A stretch of DNA of 7,129 bases from DASZQY01 sp048498575 (GTDB lineage: Bacteria; Pseudomonadota; Alphaproteobacteria; Rhizobiales; Kaistiaceae), in NCBI GenBank assembly GCA_048498575.1, contig JBEHXS010000137.1, positions 1-7,129 of the forward strand. The letters run 5' to 3'. The notes under the pieces were generated by a model, which did no database searches, was not told the DNA's origin, and saw only the letters and a list, made by a program, of their open reading frames with translations. Positions 1 through 6,204 of this stretch are shown here, piece after piece. The position numbers and the translations under genes are program-made. Numbering within the stretch: the first letter of the stretch is position 1; every line of letters begins with the position of its first letter.

Positions 1-26
1 TTACGGTGCCAGAGGGCGTCAGCCAT
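1..26 (-). CDS. 5' end of an unidentified downstream gene, possibly the ligase-associated phosphoesterase PdeM (partial)
   Basis: An ATG on the minus strand at 26-24 overlaps the end of the helicase gene by 8 bases (ATGGCTGA) in another frame. It stays open to the window edge and reads MADALWHR. A GAGG sequence about 10 bases upstream, inside the helicase gene, could act as a ribosome binding site. Such tight overlap is typical of translationally coupled operon genes. In alphaproteobacteria the gene after the ligase-associated DEXH helicase is usually pdeM, a metallophosphoesterase of the same repair cluster. That identity is inferred only from position, because eight residues carry no family signature. 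The ATG could also be chance. Confidence 0.4.
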
Positions 27-2742
27 CGCCCATCGCCTCGCGGATCAGGTCGTCGGCGGCTTCCTTGAGGACGTGCTCCTCGGTATCGCCGCTCGCCACC
101 GATTCTCGCCCGATTTGTAGCATGGCGGGAAGTGCGAGCGGGGAAATCCGGTCGAGGTCCTGATGCACGATATGGTCCTTGACGCGGGCCAGCATCTCGC
201 CGACGCGGCCGATTTCCAGCAGGCCGGCGGCCGAATCGGCCCAGGCGGCGCGCATCAGGATGTGGTCGGGCTCGTATTTGCGCAGCACGTCGTAAATGAG
301 ATCCGTCGAGATGGTGACTTGCCGCCCGGTCTTCTCCTTGCCGGGATGGCGCTTCTCGATCAAGCCCGAAATCAGCGCGGTATTCCGGAACATGCGCTTC
401 AGCAGGTAGCTGTCGGCCATCCACGCCTCGAGATCGTCGCCGAGCATGTCCTCGTCGAACAATTCGCCGAGCGACGGTCGGCCATCCTTGAAGGCGAGCG
501 CGAGATTGCCGAGGCCCCAGATCGCCAGCGCGTAGTCGCTGGCGACGAAGCCGACGGGACGAAGGCGGGCGCGCTCCAGCCGGCGCGTCAGCAGCATGCC
601 CAGCGTCTGGTGGGCGAGCCGGCCCTCGAACGGATAGCAGACCATGTAATAGCGGGCGCCGCGCGGGAAGGTCTCGACCAGCAGCTCGCCGCGCTTCGGG
701 ATGACCGAGCGCTCCTGCTGGATGCGCAGCCAGTCGGCGACCGAATCGGGCAGGTTCTTCCAGCGGCGATCGTCGGCGAGCAGCGAGCGCACGCCATCGG
801 CGAGGAACGAGGTGATCGGGAACTTGCCGCCGGCGTAGATCGGAATCTTGGGCGTGTCGTCGGCGGTGCGGGTGGCGATGACCTCGTTCTCCTGCATGCC
901 CTCGAAGCGCAGGATGAGGCCGGCGAACAGGAAGGTGTCGCCCGGCGCCAGCGCCTCGATGAAGCCTTCCTCGATCTTGCCGAGCACGCGACCGGCGCGA
1001 CCGGCGAACCCGGCGCCGCGATTGCGCGCGACGCGGACGTTGAGGAGCGGCGCCTCGATGATGGTGCCGACGTTGAGGCGATACTGCTGGGCGACGCGGG
1101 GATGGGTGATGCGCCAGAGGCCGTCCTTGCCCTGGCGGATCTTGGCGAAGCGATCGTAGGAGCGGAGCGCGTAGCCGCCGGTGGCGACGAACTCCACCGC
1201 CTGGTCGAAGGTGGCGCGGTCGAGCTCGCGGTAGGGATAGGCGGAGATGACCTCGCGGCAGAGGTCGTCGGAGGAAAACGGGGCGGAGCAGGCCATGCCG
1301 AGGATGTGCTGGGCAAGCACGTCGAGGGCGCCGGGGATCATCTTCGGGGTGTCCTGCGCGCCGAGGTAATTGGCCTCGAGCGCGACGCGGCACTCCAGAA
1401 TCTCGAAGCGGTTGGCGGGCACCAGCACGGCCTTCGACGGCTCGTCGAGGCGATGGTTGGCGCGGCCGATGCGCTGGGCGAGCCGCGAGGCGCCCTTCGG
1501 CGCGCCGACGTTGATGACCAGATCGACGTCGCCCCAGTCGATGCCGAGATCGAGCGTCGACGTGCAGACGACGGCGCGGAGCTTGCCGGCGACCATCGCA
1601 GCCTCGACCTTGCGACGCTGGGTGGCGTCGAGCGAGCCGTGGTGGAGGGCGATGGGCAGGCCGTCCTTGTTGATCCGCCAGAGCTGCTGGAACAGGAGCT
1701 CGGCCTGGCTGCGGACGTTGACGAAGACCAGCGTCATCTTGTGGCGCTTCACCAGCTCGTAGATGTCGGGCACGGCATAAAGCGAGGTATGGCCGGCCCA
1801 CGGCACCTCGATCTCGGAATCGAGGATGGCGATATCGGGCTTGGCGCCGCCGGCGACGGTGACGACGTCGGCGAGGTGGAGGCCACGACGCTCCCCCTCT
1901 CCCCGGCGGGGAGAGGGTTGGGGTGGGGTACGGCGTTCAGGTGTGGGGCGCAGAGCCGCCTCGCCCTTCGCGCCTGAACTCGGCTTCGCCTCGTTAAGTC
2001 GCGAAGCCCTCTCCCCGCTAGGGAGAGGGGATTCTGCTGCACCGGCAGCGCCCAAGTCATCGGCGGCTGGATCGCCCTGCCCGACCAGCCAGGCGCGGAG
2101 CGCGTCGGGATCGGCGACGGTGGCGGAGAGGCCGATGGTCTTCACCTGCGGCGCAAGTTTGCGCAGGCGCGCGAGGCCGAGCGCCAGGAGATCGCCGCGC
2201 TTGGAGGTGACCAGCGCGTGGAGCTCGTCGAGGATGATCGTGTCGAGATCGGCAAAGAAGCGGTCGGCGTCGGGCGCCGAGATGAGCAGCGCCGCCTGCT
2301 CGGGCGTTGTGAGCAGGATATCCGGCGGCCTCAGCTTCTGGCGCTGGCGCTTGGCGACGGAAGTGTCGCCGGTGCGCGTCTCCATGGAGATCGCGAGGCC
2401 GATGCCGGCAACAGGCCCTTCGAGGTTGCGGGCGATATCGACGGCGAGCGCCTTCAGCGGCGAGATGTAGAGGGTGTGTATGCCCCTGCCCTCGGGCTTC
2501 GTCGCCGGCGGACGGCGGGAGAGCGAAACGAGGCTGGGCAGGAAGCCGGCCAGCGTCTTGCCGGCGCCGGTCGGCGCGATGAGCAGCGTCGAGCGCCCGG
2601 CCGCGGCCTTGGCGAGCAGCTCAAGCTGGTGCGGGCGCGGCGCCCAGCCCTTCTTCGCAAACCACGCGGCGAAGGGCTTGGGTAGCAGCGCCGGCGGCGG
2701 CTTTGGCCGGGAAACGGCGGGCGGGCGGGCGCGGGCGTTCAT
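19..2742 (-). CDS. Ligase-associated DNA damage response DEXH-box helicase (Lhr-Core type)
   Basis: This is a superfamily 2 ATP-dependent 3'-to-5' DNA helicase of the Lhr-Core type, expected to act in cytoplasmic DNA repair. Residues are numbered from the chosen start. The motifs seen are the Walker A APTGAGKT (56-63), motif Ia around SPLKALA (94-100), TTPEQ (145-149), the DEXH box DELH (172-175), motif III SAT (206-208), motif IV around LVFVNVRSQAE (338-348), motif V STLDLGIDWGDVD (395-407) and motif VI QRIGRANHR (423-431). A winged-helix-like segment follows near 471-523, and then the long Lhr C-terminal region, with PRGARYYMVCYPFEGRLAHQ near 693-712. The start ATG at 2742 places RPHQ and Walker A at the usual distance. 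The frame is open for 40 more codons, to an ATG at 2862, but that extension is low-complexity and runs into the intergenic region. The protein is 907 residues, somewhat long for the family. The excess is explained by about 48 residues (237-284) encoded by an inserted palindromic repeat. Family is confident; the in vivo substrate is not established here. Confidence 0.95.
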   Translation of the reverse strand: MNARARPPAVSRPKPPPALLPKPFAAWFAKKGWAPRPHQLELLAKAAAGRSTLLIAPTGAGKTLAGFLPSLVSLSRRPPATKPEGRGIHTLYISPLKALAVDIARNLEGPVAGIGLAISMETRTGDTSVAKRQRQKLRPPDILLTTPEQAALLISAPDADRFFADLDTIILDELHALVTSKRGDLLALGLARLRKLAPQVKTIGLSATVADPDALRAWLVGQGDPAADDLGAAGAAESPLPSGERASRLNEAKPSSGAKGEAALRPTPERRTPPQPSPRRGEGERRGLHLADVVTVAGGAKPDIAILDSEIEVPWAGHTSLYAVPDIYELVKRHKMTLVFVNVRSQAELLFQQLWRINKDGLPIALHHGSLDATQRRKVEAAMVAGKLRAVVCTSTLDLGIDWGDVDLVINVGAPKGASRLAQRIGRANHRLDEPSKAVLVPANRFEILECRVALEANYLGAQDTPKMIPGALDVLAQHILGMACSAPFSSDDLCREVISAYPYRELDRATFDQAVEFVATGGYALRSYDRFAKIRQGKDGLWRITHPRVAQQYRLNVGTIIEAPLLNVRVARNRGAGFAGRAGRVLGKIEEGFIEALAPGDTFLFAGLILRFEGMQENEVIATRTADDTPKIPIYAGGKFPITSFLADGVRSLLADDRRWKNLPDSVADWLRIQQERSVIPKRGELLVETFPRGARYYMVCYPFEGRLAHQTLGMLLTRRLERARLRPVGFVASDYALAIWGLGNLALAFKDGRPSLGELFDEDMLGDDLEAWMADSYLLKRMFRNTALISGLIEKRHPGKEKTGRQVTISTDLIYDVLRKYEPDHILMRAAWADSAAGLLEIGRVGEMLARVKDHIVHQDLDRISPLALPAMLQIGRESVASGDTEEHVLKEAADDLIREAMGDG
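1894..2030. repeat. Palindromic repeat element with hairpin ends, inserted in frame in the helicase gene
   Basis: A 24-bp terminal inverted repeat lies at 1894-1917 and 2007-2030 with two mismatches in the middle. Each end is itself a hairpin: 10-bp arms CCCTCTCCCC/GGGGAGAGGG with a 3-base loop on the left (1895-1917), and 9-bp arms with a 5-base loop on the right (2007-2029). Inner inverted repeats are GTTCAGG (1935-1941) with CCTGAAC (1973-1979), and GGCTTCGC (1982-1989) with GCGAAGCC (2001-2008). No transposase and no clear target duplication is visible. On the helicase strand it reads as a Pro/Gly/Arg/Glu-rich stretch of about 48 codons without a stop (roughly 1891-2034). This resembles dispersed, non-autonomous GGGGAGAGGG-type repeats known from alphaproteobacterial genomes. 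Copy number cannot be judged from one window, and the exact ends are uncertain by a few bases. Confidence 0.85.
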
Positions 2743-2882
2743 GCGACCCGATAATGGCCGAGGCGCGCCGGTCTGTCCTGCAGGGAAACTGTCATTTTGG
2801 GCGGCTAGCCTTGGCGAAGCTTGCGACAGCGCGGACCCGGCCGAAAACAAGGCGACCGCCACGCGAGCCGCTGGGGGTCGAC
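2743..2882. promoter_or_regulatory. Divergent intergenic region between the helicase and GltS-like genes
   Basis: These 140 bases separate two divergently transcribed genes and so must hold the promoter for each, if both are first genes. I see no convincing -35/-10 pair in either direction. A GGGGG run at 2873-2877 lies 5 bases before the ATG of the GltS-like gene and can serve as its ribosome binding site. The helicase start has only a weak GGG-type match upstream. No operator-like palindrome stands out. Confidence 0.35.
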
Positions 2883-4481
2883 ATGCACTACTGGCGCTAC
2901 ACGACGCTCGTCGCCGCGGCCGGCCTGACGATCGGCTGCCTCATCGCCGGGTTCGTCGATACGTCCCTGCTCTACTGGCCGCTCCTCGTTCTCCTGCCGC
3001 TGACGGCGCTTGGCGTCTTCGACGTCGTGCAGCCGTCGCACGCCATCCTGCGGAACTACCCGATCATCGGACACCTGCGCTACTTCTTCGAGGAGCTGCG
3101 CCCATCGCTGCGGCAGTACCTGATCGAGGACGACCGCGACCCGGTGCCGTTCAGCCGCGAGCAGCGCAACGTCGCCTACCGGCGCGCCAAGAACATCCAC
3201 TCCAGCCATCCCTTCGGCACCATCATCAACGTCAACCAGCCCGGTCACGGCTGGATCTGCCATTCGATCCGCGCCCACGAGATCGAGGATTGCGACTTTC
3301 GCGTGACGATCGGCGGCCCGGCCTGCCGGCAGCCCTACGCGGCGTCGGTGGTCAACATCTCCGGCATGAGCTTCGGCGCGATCAGCGCGAACGCGATCCT
3401 GGCGCTGAACGGCGGGGCGAGGATCGGCGGCTTCGCGCAGAACACCGGCGAGGGCTCGATCAGCCCTTACCACCGAGAGCCCGGCGGCGACCTCATCTGG
3501 CAGGTGGCGACGGGATATTTCGGGTGCCGCGACGCGGACGGCAACTTCGATGCGGACGCCTTCGCGCGGACGGCGGCGCTGCCGCAGGTGAAGATGATCG
3601 AGCTCAAGCTCAGCCAGGGCGCCAAACCCGGACACGGCGGCGTACTGCCCAAGGCGAAGATCACCGCGGAGATCGCGGCGACGCGGGGCATTTCGCGCGA
3701 CCGCGACTGCGTCTCGCCGCCGGCGCACCGGGCTTTCACCTCGCCGCTCGAGATGATGGCTTTCATCGGCGAACTCCGCCGGCTCTCCGACGGCAAGCCG
3801 ATCGGGGTAAAACTGTGCGTCGGCCACCGCTACGAGTTCCTGGCCATGGTCAAGGCGATGCTGGCCAGCGGCATCGCGCCGGATTACATCGCCGTCGACG
3901 GCACGGAAGGCGGCACCGGCGCCGCACCACCGGAACTCTCCAACCACGTCGGACTACCGCTGATCGACGGGCTGACCTTCGTGCACAATGCGCTGGTCGG
4001 TGCTGGCCTCCGCGACCGCATCCGCATCGGCGCGAGCGGCAAGCTGATCACCGGGTACGACCTCTGCCGGGCGTTCGCGCTCGGCGCCGATTTCGCCATG
4101 CTGGCGCGCGGCTTCATGTTCGCCACCGGCTGCATCCAGTCGCGGTCGTGCCACACCAACCGCTGCCCGACCGGCATCGCGACGCAGGACCCGGTGCGTC
4201 AGCGCGCGGTCGTGGTCGACGACAAGGCCGAACGGGTCGCCAACTTCCAGCGCAACACGCTGCGCGCGGTGGCCGACGTGCTCGGCGCCGCAGGACTGTC
4301 CCACCCGCGCGAGCTGACGCCACGCCACCTGCAATTCAGGCGCGGCGACGGCAAGGTGATCCACGGCGACGAAATCCACCCGCCGACCGAGCCCGGCGCC
4401 CTGCTCGACGGCAGCGAGAACGGGGCGCTCTCGGCGGAATGGGCCCGCGCCCAGGCGGCGAGCTTCGCCCCGGTGCCCTGA
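2883..4481 (+). CDS. FMN-binding glutamate synthase family protein, membrane-anchored
   Basis: The 532-residue protein matches the central FMN-binding domain of the glutamate synthase large subunit. Landmarks are NISGMSFGAIS (158-168), GGFAQNTGEGSISPYH (182-197), LSQGAKPGHGGVLP (243-256), the segment VDGTEGGTGAAPPE (338-351), GASGKLITGYD (383-393) and the cysteine motif C417-x5-C423-x4-C428 followed by PTGIATQD. This is the 3Fe-4S pattern of GltS. The N-terminal glutaminase domain and the C-terminal GXGXG domain of full GltS are both absent. Two hydrophobic segments (about 6-25 and 28-49) predict a membrane anchor, with the FMN domain probably cytoplasmic. The ATG at 2883 is chosen because the anchor begins right after it and GGGGG lies 5 bases upstream. 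The frame stays open upstream to 2703, but that part is antisense to the helicase start and Arg-rich. Members of this family are widespread without a settled reaction. Electron transfer to a glutamate-synthase-like reaction is inference. Confidence 0.93.
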   Translation: MHYWRYTTLVAAAGLTIGCLIAGFVDTSLLYWPLLVLLPLTALGVFDVVQPSHAILRNYPIIGHLRYFFEELRPSLRQYLIEDDRDPVPFSREQRNVAYRRAKNIHSSHPFGTIINVNQPGHGWICHSIRAHEIEDCDFRVTIGGPACRQPYAASVVNISGMSFGAISANAILALNGGARIGGFAQNTGEGSISPYHREPGGDLIWQVATGYFGCRDADGNFDADAFARTAALPQVKMIELKLSQGAKPGHGGVLPKAKITAEIAATRGISRDRDCVSPPAHRAFTSPLEMMAFIGELRRLSDGKPIGVKLCVGHRYEFLAMVKAMLASGIAPDYIAVDGTEGGTGAAPPELSNHVGLPLIDGLTFVHNALVGAGLRDRIRIGASGKLITGYDLCRAFALGADFAMLARGFMFATGCIQSRSCHTNRCPTGIATQDPVRQRAVVVDDKAERVANFQRNTLRAVADVLGAAGLSHPRELTPRHLQFRRGDGKVIHGDEIHPPTEPGALLDGSENGALSAEWARAQAASFAPVP

Positions 4482-4505
4482 ACGGGGGTGACGGCGATTA
4501 TGTCT

Positions 4506-4530
4506 GGCCGCGACGGGAACAGGCGCGGCC
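4506..4530 (+). terminator. Weak hairpin after the GltS-like gene, possible terminator
   Basis: GGCCGCG (4506-4512) pairs perfectly with CGCGGCC (4524-4530) across an 11-base loop, 24 bases after the GltS-like stop codon. No T-tract follows, so intrinsic termination would be weak. It could equally be a chance GC palindrome or an mRNA-stabilising structure. Confidence 0.25.
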
Positions 4531-4587
4531 TGACCGCGTTCACTCCCTACGGGTTCCTGTGACCGACACCGCAGAGGAGGTTCAGCG

Positions 4588-4854
4588 ATGCATACGGCCA
4601 AGGACTATGACGAGGCGCTTCTCGATCCGGCGGCCGTGTTCAAGTCGCCGAGGGACGTGCTGAACAGCGAAACCATGACCACCGAGCAGAAGCTTACGGT
4701 CCTGAAGCGGTGGGAGACGGACGCGCAGCTGCTTTCGGTCGCCACCGAGGAAAACATGGGCGGCGGCGAGCCCTCGCGTCTCGACGACGTGCGGCACGCC
4801 ATCGACATGCTGACCCGGCTCGAAGGCGTCAGCGAGCCCGACGCCTCGACCTGA
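4588..4854 (+). CDS. Conserved-looking small protein of unknown function (88 residues)
   Basis: This 88-residue acidic, soluble protein has a perfect AGGAGG ribosome binding site (4575-4580) seven bases before its ATG, so it is very likely translated. It has no signal peptide, membrane segment or cysteine. Visible features are DPAAVFKSPRDVL near residues 12-24, a helical TTEQKLTVLKRWETDA segment near 31-46, ATEENMGGGEPS near 52-63, and a C-terminal helix DVRHAIDMLTRLEG near 67-80. From memory, small alphaproteobacterial proteins share the pattern of a 'PxxVF.SP..VL' start, a 'QK..iL.rWe.DA' helix and a following 'EE.M.GG', with no assigned function. It lies 106 bases after the GltS-like gene on the same strand and could be co-transcribed with it. 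A strong hairpin follows closely. I do not assign a role. Confidence 0.85.
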   Translation: MHTAKDYDEALLDPAAVFKSPRDVLNSETMTTEQKLTVLKRWETDAQLLSVATEENMGGGEPSRLDDVRHAIDMLTRLEGVSEPDAST

Positions 4855-4875
4855 TTTTTCGTAAACGTGCGTACG

Positions 4876-4904
4876 AGCACCGTGGCCGGAAAGGCCGCGG
4901 TGCT
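4876..4904 (+). terminator. Strong GC-rich hairpin after the 88-residue gene, probable terminator
   Basis: Bases 4876-4887 (AGCACCGTGGCC) pair with 4893-4904 (GGCCGCGGTGCT) over a GGAAA loop. The stem is 12 bp with a single G-T wobble. It begins 21 bases after the stop of the 88-residue gene. The downstream tract (TCGATTGTT) is only partly T-rich, so the element is either a non-canonical intrinsic terminator or a 3'-end processing and stability structure. Confidence 0.6.
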
Positions 4905-4905
4905 T

Positions 4906-4970
4906 CGATTGTTGGGCGTGGCGAGTGTTGGGCGTGGGCGATTCTGGCGCGTGCCGATTCTGGGGCGTGG
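4906..4970 (+). repeat. Four degenerate tandem repeats of 16-17 bp
   Basis: Four adjacent units can be aligned by eye: 4906-4921 CGATTGTTGGGCGTGG, 4922-4938 CGAGTGTTGGGCGTGGG, 4939-4954 CGATTCTGGCGCGTGC and 4955-4970 CGATTCTGGGGCGTGG. The shared core is CGATTnTGGGGCGTGG. The array starts right after the terminator hairpin and ends 32 bases before the exonuclease start, so it fills the presumed promoter region. It may be a set of protein-binding sites or a neutral slippage product. Confidence 0.7.
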
Positions 4971-4990
4971 CGCGGTGAGCCGGCGCCTCC

Positions 4991-4996
4991 TATCTT
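4991..4996 (+). promoter_or_regulatory. Possible -10 element of the exonuclease gene
   Basis: TATCTT matches four of six positions of the TATAAT consensus and is the only A/T-rich hexamer close to the start. A transcript from it would begin near 5000-5003, at the start codon itself, which would make the mRNA leaderless. No good -35 is seen at the normal distance; that position falls at the end of the tandem repeat array. This is a weak call. Confidence 0.25.
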
Positions 4997-5002
4997 TGGG
5001 TG

Positions 5003-6013
5003 ATGCGTCCTGAAGACCTGCTCCGCCCGACCCCGCAGGGGCTCTATTGCCCGCCGGGCGATTTCCACATCGACCCGACCTCGCCGGTCGAACGGGCGCT
5101 GATCACGCACGGCCATTCCGACCACGCCCGCGCCGGGCACGGCCATGTGCTGGCGACGCGCGAGACGCTCCGCATCATGCAGGCGCGCTACGGCGACGAT
5201 TTCGCCGGGTCGAGCGAGGCGGTGACGCTGGGCGAGCCCATGCGGATCAAGGGCGTGACGGCGACCTTCCACCCGGCCGGGCATGTGCTGGGCTCGGCGC
5301 AGATCGCGGTCGAGGCCGGCGGCCTCCGCATCGTCGCGTCGGGCGACTACAAGCGGCGCGCCGACCCGACCTGCCTGCCCTTCGTGCCGGTGCCGTGCGA
5401 CATCTTCATCACCGAGGCGACGTTCGGACTGCCGGTGTTCCGCCACCCGCCCGCCGAAGACGAGATCGCCAAGCTCCTGGCGTCGGTGGCGCAGTTTCCA
5501 GAGCGCGCCCATTTGGTCGGTGCCTATTCGCTGGGCAAGGCTCAGCGTGTCATCCGCATGCTGCGCGACACCGGCTACGACCGCACCATTTATCTCCACG
5601 GCTCCATGGAGAAGCTCTGCCGGCTCTATGAATCGGAGGGGGTGGCGCTCGGCGACCTCGCCAACGCCACGGTCGCCTCCGGGCACAAGGCAGACTTCGC
5701 CGGGGCCATCGTGATCTGCCCGCCGTCGGAAATCACCGAGCGATGGGCGCGGCGGTTTCCCGACCCGGTCGCCTGCTTCGCCTCGGGCTGGATGCGTATC
5801 CGCCAGCGGGCGAAGGTCGCGGGCGTCGAGCTGCCGCTCATCCTTTCCGACCACGCCGACTGGGACGAACTTACGGCGACAATCGCGGAGCTCTCCCCGC
5901 GCGAGGTCTGGGTGACGCACGGGCGCGAGGAGGCGCTGGTGCGCTGGTGCTCGCTCGCCGGCATCCCGGCAAGGCCGCTCCACCTCGTCGGCTACGAGGA
6001 CGAGGAAGAATAA
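5003..6013 (+). CDS. Ligase-associated DNA damage response exonuclease (MBL fold)
   Basis: This 336-residue enzyme has the metallo-beta-lactamase fold of the DNA-ligase-associated exonuclease family, related to the beta-CASP nucleases. It is expected to be a metal-dependent DNA nuclease that trims ends before ligation. Metal-site motifs seen are THGHSDHARAGH (35-46, with H36, H38, D40 and H41), PAGHVLGSAQ (91-100, with H94), SGDYKRR (113-119, with D115), ITEATFG (136-142), LSDHADW (281-287) and VTHG (304-307). The N-terminus PEDLLRPTPQGLYCPPGDFHIDP is typical of the family. An in-frame GTG at 5000 immediately precedes the ATG at 5003; I chose the ATG. No Shine-Dalgarno sequence lies at a useful distance. 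In the usual cluster the ATP-dependent ligase gene follows at once, but here the next gene is convergent and unrelated. Confidence 0.95.
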   Translation: MRPEDLLRPTPQGLYCPPGDFHIDPTSPVERALITHGHSDHARAGHGHVLATRETLRIMQARYGDDFAGSSEAVTLGEPMRIKGVTATFHPAGHVLGSAQIAVEAGGLRIVASGDYKRRADPTCLPFVPVPCDIFITEATFGLPVFRHPPAEDEIAKLLASVAQFPERAHLVGAYSLGKAQRVIRMLRDTGYDRTIYLHGSMEKLCRLYESEGVALGDLANATVASGHKADFAGAIVICPPSEITERWARRFPDPVACFASGWMRIRQRAKVAGVELPLILSDHADWDELTATIAELSPREVWVTHGREEALVRWCSLAGIPARPLHLVGYEDEEE

Positions 6014-6016
6014 GCC

Positions 6017-6196
6017 TCAGCCGCTGCGCTTCACGCCGAGGCCGACGCCCAGCCAGTCCTTGGCGACTTCCTTCTCGCGCTCTTCGGTTTCCTCGACGGC
6101 ATCCTCCGGCGCGCCCGGCTCCAGGCCCTTCTTCGCCTGATCGCGGGCCTTGAGGATGTCCTTGCCCTTTTCCTTGTCTGATTTTTCGGCAGTCAT
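6017..6196 (-). CDS. Small highly charged protein of unknown function (59 residues)
   Basis: The 59-residue product is rich in Lys and Glu (AEKSDKEKGKDILKARDQAKK near residues 3-23, then a Glu-rich EETEEREKEVAKDW near 40-53) and ends in LGVGLGVKRSG. It is predicted to be soluble and largely helical or disordered, with no cysteine, signal peptide or membrane segment. The start at 6196 is set by an AAGGAG ribosome binding site eight bases upstream. A longer in-frame version from 6271 would have to translate through that site. Its stop lies three bases from the stop of the exonuclease, so the two genes are convergent with almost no spacer. I do not recognise a family. Proteins of this type are often general stress proteins, but nothing here proves that. 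Confidence 0.75.
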   Translation of the reverse strand: MTAEKSDKEKGKDILKARDQAKKGLEPGAPEDAVEETEEREKEVAKDWLGVGLGVKRSG

Positions 6197-6204
6197 GATC
6201 GGTA

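Noticed and set aside
163..1977. A 604-codon plus-strand open frame opposite the helicase gene
   Set aside because: It is antisense to a gene with every helicase motif, its product is a low-complexity Ala/Glu/Asp/Gly/Arg string, and long antisense frames are expected in GC-rich DNA.
1894..2030. The hairpins as a transcription terminator or a CRISPR repeat pair
   Set aside because: They lie inside a coding region, lack a T-tract on either strand, and are two inverted copies, not regularly spaced direct repeats.
1891..2034. The repeat as a disrupted helicase gene (pseudogene)
   Set aside because: The frame is open through the element and both flanks keep intact helicase motifs in register, so the sequence itself gives no sign of inactivation.
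2743..2862. N-terminal extension of the helicase to the ATG at 2862
   Set aside because: The extra 40 residues are low-complexity, would occupy nearly all of the divergent intergenic region, and the ATG at 2742 gives a normal distance to Walker A.
2703..2882. N-terminal extension of the GltS-like protein to 2703
   Set aside because: It would overlap the helicase start and put 60 Arg-rich residues before the membrane anchor; the ATG at 2883 has a ribosome binding site.
2805..3947. A 380-codon minus-strand open frame opposite the GltS-like gene
   Set aside because: The sense strand encodes a clear FMN/3Fe-4S domain; the antisense product is low-complexity with no motif.
2474..4663. A 729-codon plus-strand open frame across the helicase start and the GltS-like gene
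   Set aside because: It overlaps two well-supported genes, is Arg/Pro/Ala-rich without domains, and is the +1 shadow of the GltS-like frame.
4829..5983. A 384-codon minus-strand open frame opposite the exonuclease
   Set aside because: It is antisense to the metal-binding MBL-fold gene, runs across a terminator hairpin and tandem repeats, and shows no domain.
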